From Roseofilum reptotaenium CS-1145 (GTDB taxonomy: Bacteria; Cyanobacteriota; Cyanobacteriia; Cyanobacteriales; Desertifilaceae), in contig NZ_JAQMUE010000095.1 in assembly GCF_028330985.1 (NCBI RefSeq), positions 1 to 64,000 of the forward strand: a DNA stretch of 64,000 bases. The letters are read 5' to 3'. Under the pieces are notes generated by a model. It ran no database searches, was not told the DNA's origin, and saw nothing but the letters and a program-made list of their open reading frames with translations. A program made the position numbers and the translations under genes. Shown here piece by piece: positions 52,425-62,137 of this stretch (positions are counted from its first letter, which is position 1; the number at the start of each line of letters is the position of its first letter).

Positions 52425-53687
52425 TTAGACTTGGAGTGTAGTTGAAAAACAGGCTTCTAGATGATTAGAAATTGCTCTGGCAATGCCTTCTTTACCCATC
52501 ATCTTCTCGGCCGTTTTATTTTTCGACACCCAATAGGCAATTTGTTCGCCTTGCTCTCCCGTTTCTTCTCCGCGATTAGCCACCACTGCATTGTATCCTT
52601 GTTCTAGTCTCTTTTGGGCAATATCAATTAATTCTTTATGGGTAACGTCTTCCTGATACTTAAAAGTTACCATATACAGGTCTGGGAATTCTGTCCTTAC
52701 CCGTTCAATTACCTTGCCAGTAGGGACTAATTTCAGAGAGTGCAAAGCTCCCCCACTGGGGATTTTTCCAGGCAGTACGCGCTCCGGTTGATAGTCTGCA
52801 ACAGCGGCAGAAAAGATGCCAAAAACATAGGGATATTGCTGTAAGTGATCTAAAACTAATTGGGCATAATGTTCGTAGGTTTGAGCGATTTCACAGGGGA
52901 AATAGGAAGGTGGGGTATCCCCCCCCGTTCCTAGAATTAACTGGACTTCTGCCCCTCGTAAATACAATTCTTCAGTGATTTTAAGGCTTAATGTGCCACG
53001 AAAACGATTGGTGATTCGGCGAATGTTATCAATGGGAACGGGAGTAGGACCGCCCGTGACTAAAATGGGAATACCTTTTAAAGGAGAAGAACTAACTAAG
53101 CGGGAAACTGTGGTTACAATCGATCGCAGATCGGGTAAATTGTGTTTGCCGTAGGCTTCTTTAGGAGGCATAATCTCTACACCCCAGTGGTGTAATTGCT
53201 GTAGGGATTCAGTTAAAATTCGATTGTGTAAACTGCCGTGCATAGTGGGCACAATCAGAATTTGGGTTTGCCCCTGTTCTAGTTTTCCTAAGGCGGAAGC
53301 GAGGGTAGAGGTGATAACTCCATCGGCGATGCCATAGCGCATTTTATTAATCGTATTGTAGGTGGCAGGAGCGACGACATACACATCAAAAGGGTCTTCA
53401 TCGCTAAGATGTTCCGCCGCAGCCGTCAGTTTCGTAATCACCGGATGGGTACTACTCCATTCTAGACTGTCGAGGGTGGTATAGCGCAGGGCTTCAGTGG
53501 AGGTAAAGGCGGTAACCTCTGCTCCTTCGCGCCTGAGTTCCCGCGCTAATAGGGGGGCTTTGAGAGCGGCAATACTGCCGGTAATAAGCAGAGCAATACG
53601 TTTTCCTTGAAGGTGGGTTCCGTGTAGGGGGACTTCGCGATCGCCTAATTCAGAGGCAGGAGGAGGGGTAAAATTCCAAGGTTTCAT
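52425..53687 (-). CDS. CoaBC-like flavoprotein (phosphopantothenoylcysteine decarboxylase/synthase family)
   Basis: A 420-residue protein. The N-terminal part is a flavoprotein domain (RIALLITGSIAALKAPLLARELRREGAEVTAF near 30; VVAPATYNTINKMRYGIADG near 112, where canonical CoaC has PATANTIAK). The C-terminal part resembles CoaB (ILVTGGPTPVPIDNIRRITNRFRG near 215; FSAAVADYQPE near 310). The usual Asn of CoaB DVRFI..N and the catalytic His of CoaC could not be confirmed, so it may be a specialised paralogue. Start: ATG at 53687; longer starts would extend over hemB's start region. Divergent from hemB, 171 bases apart. Confidence 0.7.
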   Translation of the reverse strand: MKPWNFTPPPASELGDREVPLHGTHLQGKRIALLITGSIAALKAPLLARELRREGAEVTAFTSTEALRYTTLDSLEWSSTHPVITKLTAAAEHLSDEDPFDVYVVAPATYNTINKMRYGIADGVITSTLASALGKLEQGQTQILIVPTMHGSLHNRILTESLQQLHHWGVEIMPPKEAYGKHNLPDLRSIVTTVSRLVSSSPLKGIPILVTGGPTPVPIDNIRRITNRFRGTLSLKITEELYLRGAEVQLILGTGGDTPPSYFPCEIAQTYEHYAQLVLDHLQQYPYVFGIFSAAVADYQPERVLPGKIPSGGALHSLKLVPTGKVIERVRTEFPDLYMVTFKYQEDVTHKELIDIAQKRLEQGYNAVVANRGEETGEQGEQIAYWVSKNKTAEKMMGKEGIARAISNHLEACFSTTLQV

Positions 53688-53858
53688 AGAGGGCATGGGG
53701 AATAGGGAATGCTTGATTTTATTTTGCTTGAGGTTAGGGCGGGCTAACGTTACAAAACATTGAGAAAAAGGACTCAAATGTAAAGGGGGATCGGCGATCG
53801 CTATACAATGCTGAAATACTCTCGATTTATTTAGATTACTGTTTGTAAACTCCCAATT

Positions 53859-54842
53859 ATGTTTCCCATTCATCGCCCTCGTCGCCTCCGTAACTCTGCT
53901 ACCTTGCGCCGCATGGTACAAGAGACGGTCTTAACCACTAATGATTTGATTTATCCGTTGTTTGCGATCCCAGGTGAAGGAGTCGCTAAGGAAGTGAGAT
54001 CGATGCCTGGTGTATATCAGCTCTCAGTAGACAAAATTGTAGACGAAGCGAAGGAAGTCTATGATTTGGGTATTCCGGCGATTATCCTGTTTGGTATTCC
54101 TGAAACCAAAGATATGGACGCAACAGGTGCTTGGCATCATTGTGGGATGATCCAGCAAGCGGCTACGGCAGTCAAAGAAGCTGTGCCTGAGTTAGTGGTG
54201 ATTGCAGATACTTGTTTATGCGAGTATACCAGCCATGGTCATTGTGGCTATTTGGAAGTGGGAGATCTGACGGGACGGGTGTTGAACGATCCGACGTTAG
54301 AGTTATTGAAGAAAACTGCCGTTTCCCAAGCCAAAGCTGGAGCGGATGTGATCGCCCCATCTGGGATGATGGACGGGTTTGTACAAGCGATTCGCGCAGC
54401 GTTAGATGAAGAGGGGTTTGAAGAGATTCCGATTTTGTCCTATGCTGCTAAGTACGCTTCGGCCTATTACGGGCCATTCCGAGATGCGGCTGAGTCAGCC
54501 CCCCAATTTGGCGATCGCCGCACCTATCAGATGGACCCGGCTAATAGTCGCGAAGCGATTAAGGAAATCGATCTAGATGTGGCTGAAGGGGCGGATATGC
54601 TGATGGTTAAACCAGCTTTAGCCTACATGGATGTGATCTGGCAAGTGAAACAAGCCTCGAATCTCCCCGTTGCCGCGTACAATGTTTCCGGTGAATATTC
54701 CATGGTCAAAGCTGCTGCTCTCAATGACTGGATTGATGAACGGCGAGTGGTGATGGAAACCTTAACCAGCTTTAAGCGTGCTGGTGCCGATCTAATTCTC
54801 ACCTATCATGCCAAGGATGCTGCCCGGTGGCTTCAGGGGTAA
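53859..54842 (+). CDS. hemB: Delta-aminolevulinic acid dehydratase (porphobilinogen synthase)
   Basis: A 327-residue enzyme that joins two 5-aminolevulinate molecules into porphobilinogen, feeding haem, chlorophyll and phycobilins. Landmarks: [18 protein letters not shown] at the start, [16 protein letters not shown] near 118 (metal-binding cysteines, partly as in the Mg-type), [17 protein letters not shown] near 165, the Schiff-base lysines in [17 protein letters not shown] near 195 and [11 protein letters not shown] near 246. The C-terminus [17 protein letters not shown]-like is typical. Confidence 0.95.
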   Translation: MFPIHRPRRLRNSATLRRMVQETVLTTNDLIYPLFAIPGEGVAKEVRSMPGVYQLSVDKIVDEAKEVYDLGIPAIILFGIPETKDMDATGAWHHCGMIQQAATAVKEAVPELVVIADTCLCEYTSHGHCGYLEVGDLTGRVLNDPTLELLKKTAVSQAKAGADVIAPSGMMDGFVQAIRAALDEEGFEEIPILSYAAKYASAYYGPFRDAAESAPQFGDRRTYQMDPANSREAIKEIDLDVAEGADMLMVKPALAYMDVIWQVKQASNLPVAAYNVSGEYSMVKAAALNDWIDERRVVMETLTSFKRAGADLILTYHAKDAARWLQG

Positions 54843-54879
54843 TGAAGCCTCCATCATTAATGTCCGTTGATTTAAGTTG

Positions 54880-54928
54880 GGACAGTTAAGTTATTGTTTG
54901 AGGCAATAGGCAATAACTTAACTGTTCC
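54880..54928. terminator. Hairpin between convergent hemB and lepA
   Basis: A 15-bp perfect stem, ACAGTTAAGTTATTG (54882-54896) with CAATAACTTAACTGT (54911-54925), closes a 14-base loop. It lies between two convergent genes, so a bidirectional terminator is likely although the T run is weak. Confidence 0.6.
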
Positions 54929-54958
54929 TAACTCACTCCTTCTCGGCTATCTCACCAA

Positions 54959-56770
54959 TTACCCGTTATCCAACTTCAAAACCGCCATAAATGCGGACTG
55001 AGGCACATCGACTGTACCAATGGACTTCATTCGCTTTTTACCCTTGGCTTGTTTTTGCAGCAGCTTTTTCTTCCGGGAAATATCACCGCCGTAACATTTA
55101 GCCAATACATCCTTACGCAAGGCAGGAATATGTTCACTGGCAATAATTCGCGAACCAATTGCGGCTTGAATGGGAACTTTGAACTGATGGCGTGGGATCA
55201 ATTCTTTCAATTTTTCCGTTAATCCCCGTCCCACATAATAGGCTTTATCGCGATGGACAATCATGGCTAGGGCATCGACGGGATCGTTGTTGATCATGAT
55301 ATCTAAGCGCACCAAATCATCGGAGCGATAGCCGATAAACTGATACTCCATACTGGCATAACCCCGCGATCGCGTCTTCATCTGATCGAAGAAGTCAGTT
55401 ACCACTTCCGCTAAGGGCAACTCGTAAATCAAGGTGGTCCGACTTTGGGTTAAATACTTCATATCCTTGAAGATTCCCCGTCGGGTTTGGCACAATTCCA
55501 TCAATGTGCCCACATAGGCTTCTGGGGTAATAATATCTACTTTGACATAGGGTTCTTCAATGCTTTGTCGTTCGTTGGCAGGCGGTAAGGTACTCGGATT
55601 ATCAATAGCAATGGTTTCTTCCGAGTTCAGAACCACCCGATAAACTACGGAAGGAGCAGTAATAATCAAGTCCAGATTGTATTCCCGCTCTAACCGTTCT
55701 TGGACAATTTCCATGTGTAATAATCCCAAAAAACCACAGCGAAAACCGAAGCCCATGGCGCTAGAGGTTTCTGGTTCATAGGAAAGGGCAGCATCATTGA
55801 GTTTGAGTCTCTCTAGAGCTTCCCGCAATTCGGGGAACTGGTTGGCATCGGTGGGAAACATGCCGCAGAATACCATGGGGTTGGCTTCTTTATATCCCGG
55901 TAAGGGATTTTCGGCAGGTTCTGCTTTCAGGGTAATGGTATCGCCCACCCGCGCATCTTCCACAGCTTTAATGGATGCGGCTAAATAGCCCACTTCTCCA
56001 GCATGTAGTTCTTCCACTTGCACTTGAGTCGGAGAGAGAACGCCTAACTCGTCAATATCGTATTCTTTACCGGTTGCCATCAAGCGGATGCGATCGCCTT
56101 TACGAACCTTACCATCCACCACCCGAAAATAGACGATTACGCCCCGATAGCTATCATAATAACTGTCAAAAATCAGGGCCCGTAGGGGTTCTTTTAGGGT
56201 TTCTTGAGGAGCAGGAACTCCCTGAACAATCGCTTCTAGAATATCGGGAACACCGATGCCTTCTTTCGCCGAAGCTAAAATGGCATCACTACAATCTAAT
56301 CCAATTACCTCTTCAATTTCTGCCTTGACCCGATCGGGTTCCGCCCCAGGCAAGTCAATTTTATTCAGAACGGGGATAATTTCCAGATCGTGTTCTAGGG
56401 CCAAATAGACATTCGCCAAGGTTTGCGCTTCTACCCCCTGGGAGGCATCTACCACTAACAGTGCCCCCTCACAGGCAATCAGCGATCGCGAAACCTCATA
56501 CGAAAAATCAACATGCCCTGGAGTATCAATTAAATTAAGGACATAAACTTCCCCATTATCCGCCTGATAATTCATCCGTGCAGCTTGGAGCTTAATCGTA
56601 ATCCCCCGCTCCCGTTCGAGATCCATGCTATCCAGGAACTGCTCCTTCATATCGCGAGCGGCAACCGTTCCCGTAGACTGGAGGAGGCGATCGGCTAAGG
56701 TAGACTTCCCATGATCGATATGGGCAATAATACAGAAATTACGAATATGAGAGACTTTAGTGTCGGTCAT
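54959..56770 (-). CDS. lepA: Elongation factor 4 (LepA GTPase)
   Basis: A 603-residue translational GTPase that back-translocates or remodels stalled ribosomes. G1 is AHIDHGKST at 16-24, the switch-I part RERGITIK near 53, G3 DTPGHVDF near 82, and G4 NKIDLP near 136. The LepA-specific C-terminal domain is seen in [20 protein letters not shown]-like sequence near 515 and [30 protein letters not shown] near 560. Length and motifs are complete. Confidence 0.96.
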   Translation of the reverse strand: MTDTKVSHIRNFCIIAHIDHGKSTLADRLLQSTGTVAARDMKEQFLDSMDLERERGITIKLQAARMNYQADNGEVYVLNLIDTPGHVDFSYEVSRSLIACEGALLVVDASQGVEAQTLANVYLALEHDLEIIPVLNKIDLPGAEPDRVKAEIEEVIGLDCSDAILASAKEGIGVPDILEAIVQGVPAPQETLKEPLRALIFDSYYDSYRGVIVYFRVVDGKVRKGDRIRLMATGKEYDIDELGVLSPTQVQVEELHAGEVGYLAASIKAVEDARVGDTITLKAEPAENPLPGYKEANPMVFCGMFPTDANQFPELREALERLKLNDAALSYEPETSSAMGFGFRCGFLGLLHMEIVQERLEREYNLDLIITAPSVVYRVVLNSEETIAIDNPSTLPPANERQSIEEPYVKVDIITPEAYVGTLMELCQTRRGIFKDMKYLTQSRTTLIYELPLAEVVTDFFDQMKTRSRGYASMEYQFIGYRSDDLVRLDIMINNDPVDALAMIVHRDKAYYVGRGLTEKLKELIPRHQFKVPIQAAIGSRIIASEHIPALRKDVLAKCYGGDISRKKKLLQKQAKGKKRMKSIGTVDVPQSAFMAVLKLDNG

Positions 56771-56810
56771 AAAGTTGAATTTGAACCTAATGAAGTAAAA
56801 CGTTTAGTGA

Positions 56811-56850
56811 TTGACATCCTCCCCTGGCTAAAGCCGAGGAGATTCCTAAA
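56811..56850 (-). mobile_element. Right end of the third TnpB element
   Basis: Plus strand GACATCCTCCCCTGGCT followed by AAAGCCGAGGAGATTCC forms a hairpin (CTCC.. with GGAG) just beyond the tnpB stop, comparable to 46139-46175. Confidence 0.6.
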
Positions 56851-56852
56851 CC

Positions 56853-58049
56853 TCACGTTAGCGAAGTTCCTCCGCAGGAGGCTTTAGGTTTCTGTTTCTT
56901 TGCAGTTGCCTTCACAGATTTACTCTGATCGGGTCTTACACTCGCTCCACAGACTGACACCGCAAGTCCTGCGGCCAAGATATTTTTACTGGCGTTAATA
57001 TCCCGGTCATGGTCACTCCCACACTCAGGGCATTTCCATTGCCGAATATTTAACGGCATTTTTTCAACGATATACCCACAATTACTACACCGTTTTGAAC
57101 TCGGAAACCACCGGTCTATCTCGATAGTGTTTCTGCCATACCATCGGCATTTATAGGACAATTGTCGGGTAATCTCTCCCCAACTTGCATCAGATATCGC
57201 TTGTGCCAGCTTTCGGTTTTTGACCATATTCTTAACTGCTAAGTCCTCAACACCTATCGTTTGGTTTTCACGCACCAGTTGAGTGGTTAGCTTATGTAAA
57301 TGATCACCTCGGGTATCGACTATTTTTTGGTGAACTCTAGCCAGCTTTACTCTGGCTTTGTATCTATTGTTAGAACCTTTCTGTTTTCTCGATAAGCTTT
57401 TTTGAAGTCTCCTTAACTTATGGTAGTGTTTCTTTAATGCTTTAGGATTAGCTATTTTCTCTCCATCACTGGTCGTTAATAGGCGGCTAATTCCTAAATC
57501 AATACCTACTGCTTTATCCTTAGCAGGCAAGGGTTTAATAGTGGGGTCATCAAATCTAATGGAAATATGCCAACGTCCTGACCGATGCAGTTTTACTGTT
57601 ACCGAACTGGGCACACAACCGGATGGGATTTGACGAGACCAGCGAATAGCTAAGGGTTCTTTACATTTGGCTAAATAGATTTGACCGTCTTTAAACTTAA
57701 ACGCCGATTTGGTAAATTCCGCACTACCTCCTTGGTTTTTTTTCCTGAATTTTGGATATTTGGCACGGGCGGCAAAGAAATTAGTAAATGCGGATTGCAG
57801 ATGCCTCAACCCTTGTTGCAAGGGGACACTACTCACCTCGTTTAACAAATCTAACTCTTCTTGTTTTTTCCAGGCGGTCAACATTGAAGAGGTTTGAGCG
57901 TAATCTACTCTTTCTTGTCGTTCATACCAAGCCTGAGTTCTTTCGTGGATAGCTTTATTATAGACCAGCCTTACGCAACCCAAAGTTCGCCGCAATAGGG
58001 ACTCTTGCTCTGATGTTGGATAAAACCTGTAGTTGAATGCTCTTTCCAT
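56853..58049 (-). CDS. tnpB: TnpB, RNA-guided nuclease of an IS200/IS605 family element
   Basis: A 398-residue TnpB with all catalytic sites: AVGIDLGISRLLTTSDG (Asp, near 185), IGVEDLAVKNMVKN (Glu, near 267) and DHDRDINASKNIL (Asp, near 349). The zinc ribbon is CSNCGYIVEKM..WKCPEC. The N-terminus MERAFNYRFYPTSEQESLLRRTLGC shows it to be a different subfamily from the copies at 10534 and 30701. No TnpA is adjacent. Its C-terminal tail is rich in Lys, Ser and Gly (SKSVKATAKKQKPKASCGG). Confidence 0.9.
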   Translation of the reverse strand: MERAFNYRFYPTSEQESLLRRTLGCVRLVYNKAIHERTQAWYERQERVDYAQTSSMLTAWKKQEELDLLNEVSSVPLQQGLRHLQSAFTNFFAARAKYPKFRKKNQGGSAEFTKSAFKFKDGQIYLAKCKEPLAIRWSRQIPSGCVPSSVTVKLHRSGRWHISIRFDDPTIKPLPAKDKAVGIDLGISRLLTTSDGEKIANPKALKKHYHKLRRLQKSLSRKQKGSNNRYKARVKLARVHQKIVDTRGDHLHKLTTQLVRENQTIGVEDLAVKNMVKNRKLAQAISDASWGEITRQLSYKCRWYGRNTIEIDRWFPSSKRCSNCGYIVEKMPLNIRQWKCPECGSDHDRDINASKNILAAGLAVSVCGASVRPDQSKSVKATAKKQKPKASCGGTSLT

Positions 58050-58129
58050 AAAAGACTATTTGACTCTTGCTTACATTATAGCCCCTTCAATGTAAGACCG
58101 GCAAGTTAAAACTTGCCCGCTCGCCTTCA

Positions 58130-58170
58130 TCCCCAGAATGAATTCACGGGGTTTTCAGCATATCTCTTAT
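58130..58170 (-). mobile_element. Left end of the third TnpB element
   Basis: CATCCCCAGAATGAATTCACGGGGTTTTCAGC.. recurs almost unchanged at the left end of the second element (31984-32016), so it is an element end hairpin. The TATAATAG that follows may mark the target junction. Confidence 0.6.
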
Positions 58171-58277
58171 AATAGTTTAACGTAAGTACGGGAGTTTAAG
58201 GAGGTGCATGCCCAATTACCAATCCATCAGGCGATCGCACCATGTTAAACTGAAATAAACCCTACGTTCTTGAACCA

Positions 58278-58508
58278 ATGAATGATTCCACCCTTTCTTC
58301 GGAACCTAAGCTCGACAAAGTAGAAATTTCTATCGCCTTAGACGCAGAATTACTCGAACAAATCCAGCACTTAACCAACGACCCTTCAAGAATTATTGAA
58401 ACAGCCATTCGTCAATGGCTCAAAGGCTCAAACCAAAGGGATGATGAACTCACCCGTACTCTGATCAAAAATCCCCCCCTACCTCCCAGAGGTGAATGGA
58501 ACGATTAA
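58278..58508 (+). CDS. Small ribbon-helix-helix-like protein
   Basis: A 76-residue protein: KVEISIALDAELLEQIQHL and PSRIIETAIRQWLKG match a ribbon-helix-helix fold (strand, helix, N-cap, helix) as in CopG/ParD/CcdA type antitoxins and repressors. The C-terminus PPLPPRGEWND is proline-rich. No toxin-like partner follows in the 184 bases before the kinase gene. It may be an orphan antitoxin or a transcription regulator; that call is inference. Confidence 0.55.
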   Translation: MNDSTLSSEPKLDKVEISIALDAELLEQIQHLTNDPSRIIETAIRQWLKGSNQRDDELTRTLIKNPPLPPRGEWND

Positions 58509-58692
58509 AACCCAAGGCGACCAGGATTAATGGGAGTACACTGGGATCTTAGGCCATCAGATCCCCAATGGGTTCTAAGAACCTTAAATTGTCAACCCTC
58601 AGATGCGCTGAATCGGTTATTCCTCAATCTAGGAAATCTAAGCTACTCTAGGTTAGAGGTCAAATGTCTGTTCAATTCACCGACACCAACTC

Positions 58693-60435
58693 ATGAATGC
58701 TTCCTCCCATGCATCCATTTCGACCCTAAACGAAACCAGCCTTTCTAATCATCTAGAGACGGGAGACCTAACACCGCCAAGTCTGTCCGAATTGGGTGCT
58801 GAATTAAGCTTTATCCATAATACCTCTGGTGAGTATCTAGCCTTTCAGTGGACTCAAGGGGAACGCTACGATTTAGCTCCTGAGAGCTTGGTGGGGCAAT
58901 TGATGGAAAATACCCTCTACCCCATTCCCATCGATGCCTATTTGGATCGAGTGCGCCAAGTCTTGGAAAATAAATTACCGGATCGTTTTAGCTATCCCTT
59001 TCAGTATGGAGAATGCTACTTCCTCTTCGATCTGGTGGTCACTCCAGTGCTAACCTCTCCCTTGAAAGCCAATCAAGTTTTGGTTCTTGGGCGACTCCTC
59101 TCGAGCGCTGTAGGGTCTCAATCCTTTGCCAGTAGCTCAGATCCACCGCAGCAGGGAGAGCGCAAAACCAGCGATCATTATCAGACGCTTCTAACTCGGA
59201 TCACCCGCAAAATTAGACGGACGCTAGATTTAGAAACTATCTGCAATCAGACGGTGGAAGGCTTGGGTATTGCTTTAAACTTAGAAAGCTGTGCGATCGC
59301 CCAAAAATGCCTAGAGACAGAACACCTCAAAGTGGTTGCCCACTATACCCATCAAGGGGGCCATTCCCAAGTGGGCCGTTTGCTTCCCTTAGAGAAGAAT
59401 TCTCCCTTAATTGATGCCCTATCGAGCCTAGACCCCTTAGCCTGGGTAGAATCAGAGGATAAGGAGTCTTTAGAGTCTCGGTTAGCTGTAGCCACCGGCT
59501 ATAAGGATCGCCCCAATGGGTTACTGTTGTTATCCCCTCCCATCAGATCCGACCCGGATCAAGCCTATTTGTGGTCCGCCGAAGAGATAGAGTTGGTGAG
59601 GGAGTTGGCCGATCAAGTGGGAACGGCGATCGCCCATGCTACGCTCTACCAAGAACTAGAATTAGCCAGAGAACAAGCGGAGGAAGCCTCTCGACTGAAA
59701 AGTGAATTTTTGGCCAATACGTCCCATGAACTGAGAACCCCCCTCAATGGAATGATTGGGTTTCTGAAGCTGATCCTAGATGAGATGGCTGACGATCCCG
59801 AAGAGCAAATGGAATGGGTGCAAGAAGCCCATAAGTCTGCCTTGCATCTTTTAAACTTGATTAATGATGTGTTGGATCTGGCCAGAATTGAAGCCGGAAA
59901 AATGCAGATCGATATCAGTCCGGTAAATTTGGATGAATTATTGACGAACCTGGACAACTTTACCCGACCTCAAGCAGAAACGAAAGGATTAAGTTATGAA
60001 ATCAGTCGCACCCCAACCCGCGATGAAGTGATGATTACGGGCAATTATCAACGTCTGCTGCAAGTCTTGTTAAATTTAGTCGGTAATGCGGTTAAATTTA
60101 CTCATGAAGGGGGCATTACCATTACCGCAGAAGTGATCGCGAAGAAATTCCAAGTTGGGGATCGGGAGCATCCAGGATTTGTCAAGGTGAGTGTGGCGGA
60201 TACCGGAATTGGCGTACCTTTGGAGAAGCAAGAGCAACTGTTTCAAAATTTTTCTCAAGTGGATGGATCTCGCACCCGTCAATATGGAGGAACCGGATTA
60301 GGATTAGCCATTTCTCAGCGTTTGATTGAAACCATGGGGGGGGAAGTGAATTTCTTTAGTATGGGAGAAGGATTAGGCTCGACCGTAACCTTTACGGCTC
60401 CCCTGGGACAATTGCCCGTAATTGTGAAGGAGTAA
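58693..60435 (+). CDS. PAS/GAF sensor histidine kinase
   Basis: A 580-residue cytoplasmic kinase: a PAS-like N-terminus (residues 28-140, LSFIHNTSGEYLAFQW, FSYPFQYGECYFLFDLVVTPV), a GAF domain (about 165-325), a coiled coil (LYQELELAREQAEEASRLK), the H box with His345 (ANTSHELRTPLNGMIGFLKLILD), and an ATPase domain with NLVGNAVKF, DTGIGVP, QNFSQVDGS and GTGLGLA. The gene is followed 18 bases later by a paralogue that repeats its kinase half. No receiver domain is attached. Confidence 0.9.
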   Translation: MNASSHASISTLNETSLSNHLETGDLTPPSLSELGAELSFIHNTSGEYLAFQWTQGERYDLAPESLVGQLMENTLYPIPIDAYLDRVRQVLENKLPDRFSYPFQYGECYFLFDLVVTPVLTSPLKANQVLVLGRLLSSAVGSQSFASSSDPPQQGERKTSDHYQTLLTRITRKIRRTLDLETICNQTVEGLGIALNLESCAIAQKCLETEHLKVVAHYTHQGGHSQVGRLLPLEKNSPLIDALSSLDPLAWVESEDKESLESRLAVATGYKDRPNGLLLLSPPIRSDPDQAYLWSAEEIELVRELADQVGTAIAHATLYQELELAREQAEEASRLKSEFLANTSHELRTPLNGMIGFLKLILDEMADDPEEQMEWVQEAHKSALHLLNLINDVLDLARIEAGKMQIDISPVNLDELLTNLDNFTRPQAETKGLSYEISRTPTRDEVMITGNYQRLLQVLLNLVGNAVKFTHEGGITITAEVIAKKFQVGDREHPGFVKVSVADTGIGVPLEKQEQLFQNFSQVDGSRTRQYGGTGLGLAISQRLIETMGGEVNFFSMGEGLGSTVTFTAPLGQLPVIVKE

Positions 60436-60453
60436 AATCATGGAGAGGGTTTG

Positions 60454-61350
60454 ATGGTAGATAAAGGATTGGAAGTCAGTTCAAGTTCTGACCATCGGCA
60501 TGGGGCTTGCTCTAATCCAGAGATGTTAACAGTGATGGCGGCGATCGCCAATGCTATCCTTTACGAAGAACTCGAATCAGCCCGAGCGCAAAGCGAAGAA
60601 ACCTCACGACTTAAACAGCAACTTCTGAATAAGGTTTCCCATGAGTTTAGAACACCGCTCAATGGCATGATTGGTTTTCTAAAGCTTATCCTTGATGGTA
60701 TGGCTGACGATCCCGAAGACCAAATGGAGTTTGTTCAAGAAGCTCATAACTCAGCGCTGCGACTGTTGAATCATATCGAGGACTTTCTGGATTTAGCGAA
60801 ACTCCAAGCTGGCGAAATGACGATTGAGCTAAGTTCAATCCATCTGGATGAGCTATTGAGAGATGTAGAAAAGTTTACCCGATCTAAAGCCGAGGAGAAA
60901 GGTTTAGAGTATAGTATTTCTGCTCCCCCGACCCGAGATGAGGCGATCGTGGTGGGTAATTATCAAGGACTGCTACAAGTGATGTTAAATCTGATCGGTA
61001 ATGCGATTAAGTTTACCCATGAGGGGGAAATTACGATTCGAGGACAAGCGATCCCTCAAAAATATTCCGCCCTAGGACGCGAGTACCCTGGATTTGTCAA
61101 GCTGATTATATCGGATACCGGCATTGGTGTGGCTCTAGACAAGCAAAACAAGCTATTTGAGGCATTTTACAAAGTTGATGGATCGAATACGTCCAGATAC
61201 GAAGGTACGGGCATTGGATTAACGATTTCCCAAGGATTGATGGAGTCCATGGGATGTGAAATTGATTTCTTTAGTATGGGGGAAGGATTGGGATCGACTG
61301 TAACTTTAACGGTTCCTCTGCAACAATTACCGATCCTGATTAAGGACTAG
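60454..61350 (+). CDS. Short histidine kinase, truncated tandem paralogue
   Basis: A 298-residue kinase that begins within what was a GAF domain end (VMAAIANAILYEELESARAQSEETSRLK) and then reproduces the kinase half of its upstream neighbour: H box with His63 (KVSHEFRTPLNGMIGFLKLILDGMADDPED), NLIGNAIKF, DTGIGVA, GTGIGLT and the shared ending FFSMGEGLGSTVT. All catalytic motifs are kept, so it may be an active, unregulated kinase or a partner in heterodimers. It arose by partial tandem duplication. The start is ATG at 60454, just after a TTG. Its 3' end overlaps the convergent hydrolase gene by 11 bases. Confidence 0.85.
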   Translation: MVDKGLEVSSSSDHRHGACSNPEMLTVMAAIANAILYEELESARAQSEETSRLKQQLLNKVSHEFRTPLNGMIGFLKLILDGMADDPEDQMEFVQEAHNSALRLLNHIEDFLDLAKLQAGEMTIELSSIHLDELLRDVEKFTRSKAEEKGLEYSISAPPTRDEAIVVGNYQGLLQVMLNLIGNAIKFTHEGEITIRGQAIPQKYSALGREYPGFVKLIISDTGIGVALDKQNKLFEAFYKVDGSNTSRYEGTGIGLTISQGLMESMGCEIDFFSMGEGLGSTVTLTVPLQQLPILIKD

Positions 61351-62137
61351 ATAAAGTCGGTAATTTGATCCATTCGCAATCAGTAATAATACTGAAAAGA
61401 CTGATGGACTCTTCTAATAAGCAAGCATGACCACTATGGGGTAAATCAATGACTTGAGCATTTTTAAGATGTTGTTGTAAATACCGGGATTCGGAGACTG
61501 AAGGTAACAAGCGATCGCTCCCGCTGGCTAGAATGAGCGTTGGTTGCGTGATTTCGTAAAGATCCTGGACATCGAGCGTAAATTGACGCAGTAAAGATAA
61601 CCGCCAAGCAGAGGTATCAGCCGGCACATTACAAAGAGCAGACCAAAGGGATTGGCGATCTTGGGGCGCGATCCGAGGCAGGGCAGCCAGTAAAAAATAA
61701 ACAGCAACACTGCCAACATTATAGATGCGATCCGGAATCCAAGGCACAATGGACTCCCCCAGTGCCATCCAAGGACGACGATGGAACGAAGAAGCGGGAT
61801 TGACCAAAATTAAACGAGCAATCAATTCGGGTGCTTTGAGAACCGTTTTTAGTGCCAAACAGCCCCCAAAAGACTCGCCACATAAATACACCTGCCGGTT
61901 GACTCCAGAAGCTAATTGAGCTTCAATCAAATGGATGAGGCGATCGCTCAATCCGTCCCAATCGAGGCGATCATTCACTGGAATTCTCAAAGCACACACC
62001 TCAAAATCCTGTTGCAACTCTTGCGCCTGACGAGCAAACAGCGATCCCCAACCATCCATACCCGGTAAGAAAACCAATAAATCAGCTTCGGGACGCACCG
62101 CACCGAACTGGAGAAAATGAGGAGAACCATTAGACAT
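61340..62137 (-). CDS. Alpha/beta hydrolase
   Basis: A 265-residue hydrolase with an intact triad: Ser in YLCGESFGGCLAL near 93, Asp in ASGSDRLLPS near 211, and His in LPHSGHACLLEE near 237. The oxyanion loop is VFLPGMDGWGSLF near 22. It resembles acyl-transferase or esterase members of plants and cyanobacteria, but no precise substrate can be proposed. It stands convergent to the short kinase gene and divergent from metG. Confidence 0.8.
   Translation of the reverse strand: MSNGSPHFLQFGAVRPEADLLVFLPGMDGWGSLFARQAQELQQDFEVCALRIPVNDRLDWDGLSDRLIHLIEAQLASGVNRQVYLCGESFGGCLALKTVLKAPELIARLILVNPASSFHRRPWMALGESIVPWIPDRIYNVGSVAVYFLLAALPRIAPQDRQSLWSALCNVPADTSAWRLSLLRQFTLDVQDLYEITQPTLILASGSDRLLPSVSESRYLQQHLKNAQVIDLPHSGHACLLEESISLFSIITDCEWIKLPTLSSP

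Noticed and set aside
53688-53921. N-terminal extension of the CoaBC-like protein
   Set aside because: It would cover the hemB start region and repeat DNA on the other strand; the extension has no family similarity.
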